Source of the DNA: Firmicutes bacterium FC7
Lineage (GTDB): Bacteria > Bacillota > Clostridia > Tissierellales > Tissierellaceae
Assembly (NCBI GenBank): GCA_022760735.1
Contig: JAKELU010000001.1
Coordinates: forward strand, 340,774 to 404,773
Direction: 5' to 3'
Length of the DNA stretch: 64,000 bases
Positions within the stretch are counted from its first letter, which is position 1; each line of letters begins with the position of its first letter. This document shows positions 18,413 through 27,500 of this stretch, piece after piece. A program made the translations under genes and the position numbers. The notes below the pieces were generated by a model. That model had not been told where the DNA came from. It saw only the letters and a program-made list of their open reading frames with translations, and made no database searches.

Positions 18413-18503
18413 TCTATCTCACTCCTTTTATAGTATTATTGCCATATTAGTGTCAAATATATTATATTTTTTAAACAGAAGATTATATTAATAAATTCCG
18501 CTA

Positions 18504-18854
18504 TTATACGTCTCTATTACTTTCTGTTTTACTTGTTTTATTTTCTAAAATCTTACTATAACTTGCAGTTGAAAGATAACTGATTATTAGTGCATTCATA
18601 AAAATTAGGAAAATATTTATGACTACAGTTTGTAAACTATCCCACAATACTTTAGTGTCAGATAGTTCTTTTATAGCTGATAGGATTAATGAATAACCAA
18701 AAACTATAAATTCAGTTTCTACCTTATTATCTTTATTAGTTAATTTACATAGTTTATCTGTAAATCTCTTTGTAAATTCTGTAGCAGCCACAACAGTAAA
18801 TAATTGAAATGTGAAATTGCCAATATTATCAAGTGTTAAAAAATCTCCCTCCAT
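18504..18854 (-). CDS. Small membrane protein, unknown (holin-like size)
   Basis: This 116-residue protein has three predicted membrane segments (about 13-30, 48-64 and 75-95), a basic loop KRFTDKLCKLTNKDNK and a hydrophilic tail. Size and topology recall small holin-like proteins, but I cannot place it in a named family. A GGAGG-like motif (GGAGAACAATAGG) precedes the start. It lies between a terminator hairpin and the lipoprotein gene, transcribed in the same direction. Confidence 0.6.
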   Translation of the reverse strand: MEGDFLTLDNIGNFTFQLFTVVAATEFTKRFTDKLCKLTNKDNKVETEFIVFGYSLILSAIKELSDTKVLWDSLQTVVINIFLIFMNALIISYLSTASYSKILENKTSKTESNRDV

Positions 18855-18888
18855 AACCTATTGTTCTCCTTTATCTCAATTTTGCAAC

Positions 18889-18915
18889 AAAGGTCGGGTA
18901 GATCATGCGACCTTT
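18889..18915 (-). terminator. Hairpin after dprA
   Basis: AAAGGTCG pairs with CGACCTTT around an 11-base loop, 18 bases after the dprA stop codon. The AGGTCGGGTA core recurs near 22570 and in part near 54856, so it may be a repeat-derived terminator. Confidence 0.6.
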
Positions 18916-18932
18916 TATGGTATATTTCCTTA

Positions 18933-20045
18933 TTAACTTGCCTTATACCTTCCACCAGCTAAAGCGCTAACTTTCCCTTCCAGCTCCATTTCAGATAGAT
19001 ACCCTATTAATTCAATTTGATCGATTTTTGTTTCAAAAGATATTATTTCAATGGGTTTTGGGTCATTAGAAATACATGATATTATCTTTTCCTCAATAGG
19101 TGATAAGTCTACTTTATTGTTAGATAGGGTTTTATTTGTTTGTGCTACTTTAGGTAGTATTGAATCAACAATATTTTCTTTATCATTGGAAGTTATAGAT
19201 TGGATTAATAATTGTGATGGATCCACAAACATCTTTGCACCTTCTATGAGGAGTTTATTAGTTCCTTTCCCTGTAATACTAAATATTTCATGGGGAGGTA
19301 CATATACCTCTTTCCCCTGGGACTTTGTATGGTTAGCAGTTATAAGCGCTCCACTTTTCTCTGCTGCCTCAACAACTAACACCTTTTTACTCCAACTACT
19401 TATGAGCCTATTTCTCTTAGGAAAATGTTCAGCTCTTGGTCTAGAACCAGGTGGATACTCTGAGATTACTGCACCATTTTCAATAATAGCTTCCATTAAC
19501 TCTATATGTTCTACAGGATAGCAAATATCTACACCACATCCTAGAAAAGCCAAAGTATATCCTCCATTTTTGATACAAGAAATATGAGCATAGCTGTCTA
19601 TCCCCTTTGCCATACCACTGATTACAGGGATGTTATTCTTTGCTAAGTACTCTGCAGTAGTTATAGCTATTTCTTTACCATATTCAGAGCATCTTCTTGA
19701 ACCAACTATTGCTACACCTTCACAATTCTCTTTTAAAGTGCCTCTATAATATAATAAGGTTGGAGCATCATCGTACTCCTTTGATATACTAGGATATAAG
19801 CAATCATTATATGTAAGTATCTTTATATTATGTTTTTCACACTCATTTAATATGGAATATGCTTTTTCTAATGATCTGTTAGAAAGAATTGTATTAGATA
19901 TTGAATTGCCAATTCCATGAACTGCTTTCAACTCTTCCTGACTAGCATCATAGATTGCCTTTGGATTATCAAATACAGACAATAATCTTTTTTCAATTAT
20001 TGGTCCTAATCTCTTTATTGTTCTTAACCAAAGCCAATACTCCAT
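18933..20045 (-). CDS. dprA: DNA-processing protein DprA
   Basis: The 370-residue protein has the standard layout: N-terminal helix-hairpin-helix (VHGIGNSISNTILSN), a Rossmann-like DNA-binding core with VAIVGSRRCSEYG, the ISGMAKGIDSYAH signature and LGCGVDICYP, and a C-terminal winged helix (about 310-370). DprA binds incoming single-stranded DNA during transformation and loads RecA; it is also widely kept in species not known to be competent. It starts 11 bases after the comM-type gene, the usual dprA-comM arrangement in Firmicutes. Start ATG has AGGAGGAT. Confidence 0.96.
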   Translation of the reverse strand: MEYWLWLRTIKRLGPIIEKRLLSVFDNPKAIYDASQEELKAVHGIGNSISNTILSNRSLEKAYSILNECEKHNIKILTYNDCLYPSISKEYDDAPTLLYYRGTLKENCEGVAIVGSRRCSEYGKEIAITTAEYLAKNNIPVISGMAKGIDSYAHISCIKNGGYTLAFLGCGVDICYPVEHIELMEAIIENGAVISEYPPGSRPRAEHFPKRNRLISSWSKKVLVVEAAEKSGALITANHTKSQGKEVYVPPHEIFSITGKGTNKLLIEGAKMFVDPSQLLIQSITSNDKENIVDSILPKVAQTNKTLSNNKVDLSPIEEKIISCISNDPKPIEIISFETKIDQIELIGYLSEMELEGKVSALAGGRYKAS

Positions 20046-20055
20046 TTTAATCCTC

Positions 20056-21591
20056 CTATAGTACTGCCATAACTGACTTATCTTTTTCTAAATCCCTAGA
20101 CATTAATGTTGCAGCTATATCTTTCTTTCTTAGTTTTTCTGAACCATCCATGTCAGCAAAAGTTCTAGCTACCTTAAGGTATTTATGAAAGGTTCTAGCA
20201 CTGTATTTAAACTTATTGTAGGCTAACTCCATAAGCCTCTGACCTTCTGCTTCTATGTGACAATATTCTTTAATAAGAGAATTACTCATCTGTGCATTAC
20301 AATTAACTTTCTCTACACCTTCGAATCGCTTCTTTTGAATCCCTCTGGCAAGTTCTACCCTTTCTCTTAGCTCTCTTGAGGATTTCCCCATAGAATAGCT
20401 AGAAAGATTCATAAAATCAACAGGTCTTACATATTTCTGAATATCCATCCTATCCATTATAGGACCAGAAATTTTTTGTCTGTATTTTAATACTTCATAG
20501 TCGGTACATTTACATTTGTCACTTCCATAATATCCACATGGACAGGGATTCATTGCGGCAACAAGCATGAAACTTGCAGGATATGTATTAGTATATTTAA
20601 CTCTGGATATTGTAACCTTTTGATCTTCCATTGGCTGTCTAAGTGACTCCAATGTTTTTTTATTAAACTCAGCTACTTCATCTAAAAATAAAACTCCATT
20701 ATGTGCTAAAGATATTTCTCCTGGAGTAGCATCATTACCACCACCAATTAATGAATTAGTCGAAGCATTGTGATGTGGTGCCCTAAATGGTCTATCAACT
20801 ACTAAGCCACTCTTTGTTCTAAGTATTCCTGCAACACTATAAATTTTAGTAACTTCTAGAGCTTCTTCATCAGTCATACTTGGCAATATTGTTGGAATGC
20901 GTTTCGCTATCATTGACTTCCCACATCCTGGTTGTCCAATCATTAGTAAATTATGACCACCTGCGGCTGCAACTACTATATATTCAATTAATCCATCCTG
21001 ACCTTGAACATCTCGAAAGTCTAGCTTAAATCTATCCTCATCATCACCATTTGCTAAAACTATTTGAGTTTCATATTCTCTTCTGTTTTCTAAAAACTCA
21101 ACTACTTCTATTAGGGAATCAAATCCAAATATATTAATTCCATTTACAAGAGATGCTTCTCTAACATTATCCAAAGGAACTATGATATTTTTAATTCCAG
21201 ATTCTTTGGCTGCAATAATCATAGGAAGCACACCTGAGCATGCTCTTAGCTTTGCATTTAAAGATAATTCGCCAATAAAAGCAAACTCTTCTTCTTTTTC
21301 TTTTATAATCTGTTCTGTTTCCATTAATAATCCTATGGCTATACTTAGGTCAAAATGTGAACCACTTTTCTTTAAATCACTTGGAGCAAGATTAATTACA
21401 ATTTTTTTCTGAGGAAAAGTATAATTACTATCATTAATAGCAGCTTGAACTCTTTCACGAGCTTCCTTTACTGCTGTATCCCCTAACCCAACGATTGATA
21501 TCATAGGTTGCCCTTCAATTTGCTTTACCTCTACATCAACTAAATATCCATCAACTCCTAATATTGCAAAACTCTTTACAATGGAAGCCAT
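20056..21591 (-). CDS. comM: YifB/ComM-family Mg-chelatase-like AAA+ ATPase
   Basis: The 511-residue protein has an N-terminal Lon-like domain (about 20-170), then a Mg-chelatase-type AAA+ core with Walker A GQPGCGKSM, the RAPHHNAST insertion, Walker B GVLFLDEVAEF, a cysteine-rich NPCPCGYYG segment and a C-terminal helical lid. ComM is a hexameric helicase that extends branch migration of recombination intermediates during transformation. It is in an operon with dprA downstream. The transposase at 21606 lies just upstream and reads in the same direction, so the native promoter may have been displaced; none is evident in the 14-base gap. Confidence 0.95.
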   Translation of the reverse strand: MASIVKSFAILGVDGYLVDVEVKQIEGQPMISIVGLGDTAVKEARERVQAAINDSNYTFPQKKIVINLAPSDLKKSGSHFDLSIAIGLLMETEQIIKEKEEEFAFIGELSLNAKLRACSGVLPMIIAAKESGIKNIIVPLDNVREASLVNGINIFGFDSLIEVVEFLENRREYETQIVLANGDDEDRFKLDFRDVQGQDGLIEYIVVAAAGGHNLLMIGQPGCGKSMIAKRIPTILPSMTDEEALEVTKIYSVAGILRTKSGLVVDRPFRAPHHNASTNSLIGGGNDATPGEISLAHNGVLFLDEVAEFNKKTLESLRQPMEDQKVTISRVKYTNTYPASFMLVAAMNPCPCGYYGSDKCKCTDYEVLKYRQKISGPIMDRMDIQKYVRPVDFMNLSSYSMGKSSRELRERVELARGIQKKRFEGVEKVNCNAQMSNSLIKEYCHIEAEGQRLMELAYNKFKYSARTFHKYLKVARTFADMDGSEKLRKKDIAATLMSRDLEKDKSVMAVL

Positions 21592-21605
21592 AGTATCCCC
21601 CCTGT

Positions 21606-22445
21606 TTAAGTATCAGAATTATGTAACTTAAAGACAGCAACATCACTTATTGATATGCTCTTGCCGATTTCCTTCATCGTATAATTTGATTTCAAAGCAG
21701 CATCAATAAATTCTCTTTTATATGAAGTTAAATATCTTTTCCTTGAACCTGACTTTATCTCATTATATATTTTTTCATTATTAGTAACATCTTGGAGTAT
21801 CTGCTCTAGAGTTTTTCTATCTGGTTTTATATATTCATCTATTATTCTAGTACTTACCCGTCCTATTACATCTGTCTTTTCAAATACATCTATATCTTCT
21901 TTCTTGTTCTCATCCATGAAATCAATGTATGCTTTTATTGCAGCTGATCTATTTTGAGAAAATATATTTAGTATAAAGTCTATGTCCACAATACCGTCCT
22001 GAATATTATATCTATAAAGTCCATCACTACTCCATGGATAATCATTTACACTCTCACACATTCCTGCAATTACTGGATTTTGATGTACATATCTTAATAA
22101 TGATAGAAGATATTTATCGTCTATTACAAGGATACCCTTGTATCTATTTTCAAATACATGGCCTGTCCTTTTGTATTTTATATTAAAGGTTCTACTAAAT
22201 TTATTATTAATTCTATGCATTATGTCCTTCAATGGTACATCAGAGAGTTTAATTATTAGATGATAATGATTACTCATTATGACATATCCATATATGTCAA
22301 AACCCATCTTTTGACTATATTCCTCTAACAAGCTCATTAAGAACTTCTTATCCTCATTATTTTCAAAGATATATCCTCTGTTATTTCCTCTCTGTATAAG
22401 ATGATAAACACCACCTGGGTACTCAAATCTAGGTTTTCTTCCCAA
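21606..22445 (-). CDS. REP-associated tyrosine transposase-like (Y1_Tnp) protein
   Basis: The 279-residue protein has an N-terminal Y1 HUH-nuclease domain: RKPRFEYPGGVYHLIQRGNN, the HUH motif SNHYHLI, and a downstream helix LLSLLRYVHQNPVIAG with the nucleophilic tyrosine. The C-terminal half contains a DnaA/Trp-repressor-like helix (NYTMKEIGKSISISDVAV). This is the RAYT-type architecture, usually single-copy and linked to short palindromic repeats rather than flanked by IS ends. Start is TTG at 22445 with AAAGGGTG upstream. The 2 kb beyond it hold several hairpin repeats and four copies of a GTGACTGGCAC-type motif, the likely DNA partners. It separates comM from whatever lay upstream. Confidence 0.88.
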   Translation of the reverse strand: MGRKPRFEYPGGVYHLIQRGNNRGYIFENNEDKKFLMSLLEEYSQKMGFDIYGYVIMSNHYHLIIKLSDVPLKDIMHRINNKFSRTFNIKYKRTGHVFENRYKGILVIDDKYLLSLLRYVHQNPVIAGMCESVNDYPWSSDGLYRYNIQDGIVDIDFILNIFSQNRSAAIKAYIDFMDENKKEDIDVFEKTDVIGRVSTRIIDEYIKPDRKTLEQILQDVTNNEKIYNEIKSGSRKRYLTSYKREFIDAALKSNYTMKEIGKSISISDVAVFKLHNSDT

Positions 22446-22580
22446 TTGAAAAACACCCTTTCGATTATATATTATCTTAATATTCTACATATAATTGTAA
22501 AATCCTTCTTTATTAGAGTAAATTTTTATCTATAACTAGGTTATTGATATCCCCCACTTCTTATAAGCGGTCGGGTACCT

Positions 22581-22669
22581 ATTTAAGTAAACAGGTGGTG
22601 TGTGATAATCGCTCACCTCGTTGCAGTGGTGTGACGAAATTGCATAGCAATTTCTTCCGATACTTAAAT
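22581..22669. repeat. Large palindromic element next to the RAYT gene
   Basis: Terminal arms ATTTAAGTA (22581-22589) and TACTTAAAT (22661-22669) are exact complements. Inside are GAAATTGC-ATA-GCAATTTC (22636-22654) and AGGTG...CACCT. The whole unit folds into a branched hairpin, as expected for a small non-coding mobile element. It lies 136 bases upstream of the transposase start. Confidence 0.65.
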
Positions 22670-22674
22670 TCAAA

Positions 22675-22710
22675 AGACATCTCACAAGTATCTTTACCTG
22701 TGAGATGTCT
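22675..22710 (-). terminator. Hairpin after HEPN/MNT pair
   Basis: Perfect 12-bp stem (AGACATCTCACA with TGTGAGATGTCT), 12-base loop, followed by TTTTGAATTT on the minus strand. Works as terminator of the toxin-antitoxin operon and is the first half of a composite repeat. Confidence 0.7.
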
Positions 22711-22718
22711 GGTTTTAT

Positions 22719-22760
22719 TCAATCCTTACACTCGATAAGTTAGTAAGTTAAGTGACTGGC
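22719..22760. repeat. GTGACTGGCAC repeat, copy 1
   Basis: TTCAATCCTTACACTC followed by GTAAGTTAAGTGACTGGC. The 3' part differs from the other copies (GGCAATG instead of GGCACTG). It directly follows a hairpin, as in copies 3 and 4. Confidence 0.7.
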
Positions 22761-22767
22761 AATGTTA

Positions 22768-23088
22768 TTATAATGGAATTTCAATACCTGTTCTTATTAT
22801 TTCCTCAATTATTCCAACTGGTTTTTCATAATCATCTACTGTGAATGCAAGAGGTTGTAAATCTATATTATAATCTAATGTCTGCATGAATAGAAATTTA
22901 AAAGCTTCTAGACCTTCCAAGTTTGCAAAGTATCTAGAGAATATAGCAATATCAATATCACTACCTTCGTCATAATTCTCTTTTGCATATGATCCAAATA
23001 ATATTGCTTTTTCTATAGGTATTTGGTTTCCAATCTTCTGTACATAATGCTCTATTATTTTTTGTATTGACTCAGGGATTCTAGCCAC
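22768..23088 (-). CDS. MNT-type nucleotidyltransferase (antitoxin of HEPN/MNT pair)
   Basis: This 106-residue minimal nucleotidyltransferase has the signature ILFGSYAKENYDEGSDIDIAIF: the GSYAKG-like loop and the two metal-binding aspartates of SDID. Start is GTG at 23088 with GGAGGTGTTTAC in front; it overlaps the end of the HEPN gene by 34 bases in another frame, giving tight translational coupling. In characterised MntA-HepT systems the MNT protein inactivates the HEPN RNase by adding AMP to it. The third acidic residue should be near residue 72-80 (NIDLQP). Confidence 0.85.
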   Translation of the reverse strand: MARIPESIQKIIEHYVQKIGNQIPIEKAILFGSYAKENYDEGSDIDIAIFSRYFANLEGLEAFKFLFMQTLDYNIDLQPLAFTVDDYEKPVGIIEEIIRTGIEIPL

Positions 23089-23495
23089 GTAAACACCTCC
23101 TTAGATTTATCCAAAATATCTTTCGCTTTTTCTTTAGAGATAAATGAAGATAATTTTTGTTTATATGTAGCGTATCTTTCAGATATATAATAATATAATA
23201 GTTCAGCGAAAAATTCTGTATATTCTTTCCTAACTTTATCAAAATTAGCATCCTTTATCATTTTCCTATTATCAGTGACATCAAATGTTTTATTGAAAAT
23301 TCTTGCTATATTATGAGTTCTGTCAGCTTCTTCATTAGTATATAGTATATGAAGACCTTTTACCACTTTTTCAATTGATTGTTGACACATAAATACTACA
23401 TATAGATATCTACCTGATTTATAATTAGCTACTGCAGTTTCCAAATCATACTGGGCAATATCTAACCAATATTCATATTTTTCTTTACTATTCAC
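23055..23495 (-). CDS. HEPN-domain protein (toxin of HEPN/MNT pair)
   Basis: The 146-residue all-helical HEPN protein begins YWLDIAQYDLETAVANYKSG, with KGLHILYTN mid-chain and the conserved C-terminal SERYATYK, close to the RYP-type ending of HEPN domains paired with nucleotidyltransferases. I do not see a clean R-x4-6-H RNase motif, so nuclease activity is uncertain. It precedes and overlaps the MNT gene. The pair sits in a repeat-rich segment beside a RAYT transposase, consistent with horizontal movement. Confidence 0.82.
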   Translation of the reverse strand: MNSKEKYEYWLDIAQYDLETAVANYKSGRYLYVVFMCQQSIEKVVKGLHILYTNEEADRTHNIARIFNKTFDVTDNRKMIKDANFDKVRKEYTEFFAELLYYYISERYATYKQKLSSFISKEKAKDILDKSKEVFTWLESLSQYKK

Positions 23496-23564
23496 TATAT
23501 ATCACTTCCTTATATAAATTAAATTATGTGATAAGCTAGGAATTTATTATAGTATATCATTTAT

Positions 23565-23588
23565 AAGTTAAGTGACTGGCACTGATTG
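23565..23588. repeat. GTGACTGGCAC repeat, copy 2
   Basis: AAGTTAAGTGACTGGCACTG followed by ATTG, here without the preceding hairpin. It shares its downstream flank (ATTG..TTCCT) with copy 3. The rest of the 23496-23906 interval holds only this, copy 3 and AT-rich DNA. Confidence 0.75.
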
Positions 23589-23712
23589 GTTTCCTTGTTC
23601 TTAATTACATTATACCATTTAATACAACCGTTTAACACTATTCAATTTTTAAGATAAAAATAGTTTTATATATTTTTGTTTTATTCGCCAAACATTAATT
23701 TTGAGACTAAAA

Positions 23713-23800
23713 AGAGACACCCTCTAAGGATTTCTCCTCAAAGGGTGTCTCTCATTCAATGCCACACTCTCATTAAGTTAATAAGTTAAGTGACTGGCAC
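23713..23800. repeat. Composite repeat, copy 3: hairpin plus GTGACTGGCAC motif
   Basis: Hairpin arms AGAGACACCCT and AGGGTGTCTCT (23713-23752) enclose a loop with GGATTTCTCC. Then CATTCAATGCCACACTC and TTAATAAGTTAAGTGACTGG follow, ending CAC. Copies 1 and 4 have the same order, with different stem sequences. Confidence 0.75.
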
Positions 23801-23906
23801 TGATTGTTCCTGTTTATTTTTCACTTACTACTGAATCTTACTCAAAACTTACTGTTAGATAACTTCCATCATAGATTGGTTCTTAAGTTCAGCCAGGGTG
23901 CTATTT

Positions 23907-24059
23907 TTACTTATCTACTTCTAATACTACTTTAAACTTTACTGAAAACGGATTAGCAGCCTCCGACTCTGGAAGCCCATTAACTATTTCATATTCTTCA
24001 TCAAATTCATCAAAGAAGTTTTTATACTCTTCATAGCTTGGAAATATTATACCTTCCAT
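23907..24059 (-). CDS. Possible small acidic protein, unknown
   Basis: An open frame of 50 residues starts at ATG 24059 with AAAAGGGATCT before it and ends inside a repeat-rich gap. It is acidic (YEEYKNFFDEFDEEYEIVNG) with no recognised domain. An in-frame ATG at 24092 lacks a ribosome binding site. It could be a genuine small gene or the stump of a gene broken by the repeats around it. Confidence 0.35.
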   Translation of the reverse strand: MEGIIFPSYEEYKNFFDEFDEEYEIVNGLPESEAANPFSVKFKVVLEVDK

Positions 24060-24080
24060 AGATCCCTTTTTAATCAAAAA

Positions 24081-24145
24081 AGAGAGGAACAAGACCTCTC
24101 GATCTCATTCCCCTCAATAAGTTAATAAGTTAAGTGCCTGGCACC
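24081..24145. repeat. Composite repeat, copy 4: hairpin plus GTGCCTGGCAC motif
   Basis: Short hairpin GAGAGG...CCTCTC, then CATTCCCCTCAATAAG and TTAATAAGTTAAGTGCCTGG-CAC. In this copy the core is a perfect palindrome, GTGCC-T-GGCAC. Confidence 0.75.
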
Positions 24146-24158
24146 TACTTATTTATTA

Positions 24159-24359
24159 ATGATTCATTATTTCTATGGGAGACTTCTTACTTTTGAATTA
24201 ACTGCTACAGATAAATTTACTTTAGTAGTAAATGATGAAAGGACTTTCAATTTTATGCTTGAAAGACCACCAATAAATCTAAGAGCTAACCTGTTTGTGA
24301 TGCTGGTTGATTTGGAAAATAGAAGAATAATCAGAGAAGAGAAAATAAGCGAATATTAG
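24159..24359 (+). CDS. Possible gene remnant, unknown
   Basis: An open frame of 66 codons, starting at an ATG without a ribosome binding site only 14 bases after repeat copy 4. It encodes a mixed alpha/beta sequence (DKFTLVVNDERTFNFMLERP, then NRRIIREEKISEY) and its stop codon overlaps a strong intrinsic terminator on the same strand. The terminator implies that a plus-strand gene once ended here. I read it as the 3' remainder of a truncated gene; a short functional protein is possible. Confidence 0.3.
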   Translation: MIHYFYGRLLTFELTATDKFTLVVNDERTFNFMLERPPINLRANLFVMLVDLENRRIIREEKISEY

Positions 24360-24393
24360 GATTATGCTAACTAAGGCATAGTCCTTTTTTTTT
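24359..24393 (+). terminator. Strong intrinsic terminator on plus strand
   Basis: Stem GGATTATGC with GCATAGTCC (one G-T pair) followed by nine T residues. Confidence 0.85.
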
Positions 24394-24404
24394 GCAATAA
24401 AAAA

Positions 24405-24470
24405 AGCACCCCAGCAAACTATCAAAGTCTACCAGGGTGCTGAATACTCACACTCAACCTAAGAACATAA
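24405..24470. repeat. Degenerate composite repeat, copy 5
   Basis: Hairpin arms AGCACCC and GGGTGCT (24405-24441), then ACTCACACTCAACCTAAG, which matches the CACACTC...TAAG spacer of copies 1 and 3, but without the GTGACTGGCAC core. A CCAGGGTGCT fragment at 23893-23903 looks like debris of the same hairpin. Confidence 0.45.
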
Positions 24471-24471
24471 A

Positions 24472-24505
24472 AAGAACCCCTTTGGATTTCTCCGCTGGGG
24501 TTCTT
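24472..24505 (-). terminator. Terminator after the large S-layer gene
   Basis: AAGAACCCC pairs with GGGGTTCTT; read on the minus strand it ends in TTTTTATG. The loop contains GGAGAAATCC, identical to the loop of the hairpin at 23713-23752. Confidence 0.85.
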
Positions 24506-24546
24506 CTTTGGTTGAGAACCTTGTTAGGTGTCTCTAGATTTTAGTT

Positions 24547-27500
24547 TTATTCTAATACTTGAGCAATGGCAGCTTTAAGTGCCGCTAAATTTTCGTATCC
24601 ATCTTCTGGTCTAACTTCAAACACATGAGCTGCAACATCATCAAGTTCAGCAGCAGGAATATCTAATTCTAGCAATTCATTTTGTAACGCTTTTTTCATC
24701 ATTACTGATGAAGTTGCCTCATTTACAGCTTCTAATGCTGCATTTTTAGCTGCTTCTAATGCAGTTTCATCTACTGGAACATTAATTTCAAATGAACCTT
24801 CAGCTATTACATATTCAGTTTCAAAGTCATCATTTGAAATAACAGTTACGAATGTTACTTCGCCTTCAATAGCTTCTAAATTGCCAGTGATTTCTACATT
24901 CCATTTATCATTCTTGATGCCTTCTACAAATGGTTTTGGATCAATATCAAGTAATTCACTTAGTAATAGTTCAGTTTTACCTTCTACAGCCTTATTACTT
25001 ACTACTGGAGTTTCGCCATATTTAACAGTTACTTTTGTTCCTTCTGGCAATTTCCCATCAAAAGTAATTCTTGCGTCAGCAAGGAATCCTTCAATTGCTT
25101 CTGGGAATTCTTCGCCTTCTAGAGCTTCATCAAAGCTTACTGTGAATTCTTTACCTTCAGTATAATTGATATCTAATGCATATCCTTCAGTAACAGCATC
25201 TAATGCTTCTTCTAATGCTTTTTCAGCAGCTGCTTCATCTGCTCTCTTAACTAATGTCATTTTTACTACAACGCCATTTTTAACTTCAACGTCTTTAACT
25301 ACATCATTTTCATTTAATTTAGTTGCTATATCTTTTCCACCAACTGCTATTGTCTTTCCATCTTCTAGTAGTCTAGTGTTTTCATCCATGTCGTATAGTT
25401 CGCCATCGATTTCTATCTTAGCACCTGTAGTTTTGTTAATATAAGTTACTACTCCTGATTCTGTTGGTGTTCCACTTACTATTCCTACTAAAATATAGTC
25501 AACGAATCTTGCGCTACTTCCTTCGTGGTAAACTGTAATTTCCATACCACTCTTAAGTTCTCTTAGATTCAATTCATCAAAATCATCATTAACATCATAG
25601 ATTACTGCCTTAGTATTTAATTCTACTGCAACATCTTTTTTGTTAGAATCTTTTCCATAAATTGTTCTACCACTTATTCTGTCTATTATAACTTTATAAC
25701 CATCTTTGTAATCAAATCTTTCAACTTCATTTGAAGTTTCTCCTACTACAAGCGTTACAATTGTGTTTGTATAATCTTTGTCAAATTTATCTACTTCTGC
25801 TTGAGTATACTTATCTTTTGATACTAATCTTTGAGTTTCCCCTAATACTTTAACTGTAAATTGTGCTTTTCCAGCTGTTGTTCTCTTAACTCCAGTTACT
25901 AATCCCGTTACATCTTTTGTATCAGTATCAGCATCTGTTTTTCCTACTACAGCTACTACTCTGCCTTTTTCAACATAAATTGTTGAACCTTCTTCTACTT
26001 CTGAGAATTTATCCTTAGCATTTCCTAAAGTTTCAACTTTCTTAGTCTCATCATAGAATACTAATGTATTAGATTGAAGTCTATAGCTTACTTCACCAAC
26101 CTTAACATTTGAATCATCTATTTCAAATGCTTTTGCATTTTTATAGTTTTCAGGTAATTCAATTGATGTTACATCTCCGTCTTTGTCAAGAGAAATCTTT
26201 AACACTATACCTTTTTCTAATTCTCTTAGTTCTTCTAATTTAATATTTTCTAATTTGATATCTTTATTGATGATATCTTTTTCAGCTAGGTCATACTCAA
26301 CTTTTTCGTTAGCTCCATTTCTTATATCAAGAGCTATCATTTTACCTTTTCTTCCTTCATAGGTTTCTGCTTTAGCTGTTAATACACCATAAGCACTATT
26401 ACCTATTGATGACACTTCACCTGATACTACTACAACTCTACCAGCAAAATCAACAAATACTGTAATTGTAGCTTCATCATCTAAGAATTCATCTAGTATT
26501 TCTTCGTTTAACTCTCCAACTTTACCTTCATCAAAGTAGATTGCAGGTGTTGGTAATTCTGTAAGTTTATAAGCTTCGCCTTCAAATCTGAAAGAAGCAT
26601 CTGTATAAACTCTATCTAATTCGCCTTCTGTACCTTTGTTGTATACAACTGCGAATTCTTCGTCATTGTTGTAGAATAGAATGTCTTCTTCTTCAATTCC
26701 ATCTATTCCAATAGTTTTTCCTTCTTTAACTATTGTGAAGTCTTCTAAATCAACTTCATCAAAGTCATCATAGCTATAAGCTACTTCATCTTTTACTTCT
26801 TCAACTAAAATGAATCCATCAAATGTGTATCCTTGTGCCCAGATGATTTCATCATCATCATTTAATACAACTTTAGCATAATTTGCATTGAATTCATCTT
26901 GATCTACTTTTTTGCCATCAAGAATTAATGTTGCATTTCTAGCTACTTCGTAGTTTTTATCTTCTGTAACTAATGTTAATTCATCATCATCAACTTCTAC
27001 AGCATCAAATTTAGCGTCTTCTTGTACTGTATAAACAACAACTACGTCATCTTTTGACCAGAATTTAGTTACTAAACCTTCTACTTCATAGAAGTCAAAT
27101 CCTTCTTCTACTTCTAATGTTACATTCTTAAGATCTTCATCTGTAGGGTCAACTGTTATTTTATCAGTTTTTGTATTAACTGATATAACTCTACCTTTTA
27201 CAGAATCAAATCCCATGTCATCTAATAAATATCTTTCTTCTGCGTTGTCACCATGTTCTTTTGAACCTGATACAACCCATTTAGTATCTTGACCAAATCC
27301 AACTTGAATCATCATTGGAATTTCTAATGCGTTATCAGTCATTTGAGCAACGATTCCTCTTGAAGCTGGTGCTCCTTGAGTTCCTTTAACGTCATCAAGT
27401 AAACCTACTTCGTTAGCTACGATTAAATATCCATATGGATATCCACCTTTAGCTTGAGCAGCTGCTTCATAACCTAATGCTCTTACTAACATTGTTACAG

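Noticed and set aside
22544-22738. Open frame of 64 codons beside the transposase
   Set aside because: Lies within palindromic repeats and has no ribosome binding site.
22675-23800. Short CRISPR-like array from the repeated hairpins
   Set aside because: Unit spacing is irregular, stems differ between copies, and no spacers of even length or cas genes are present.
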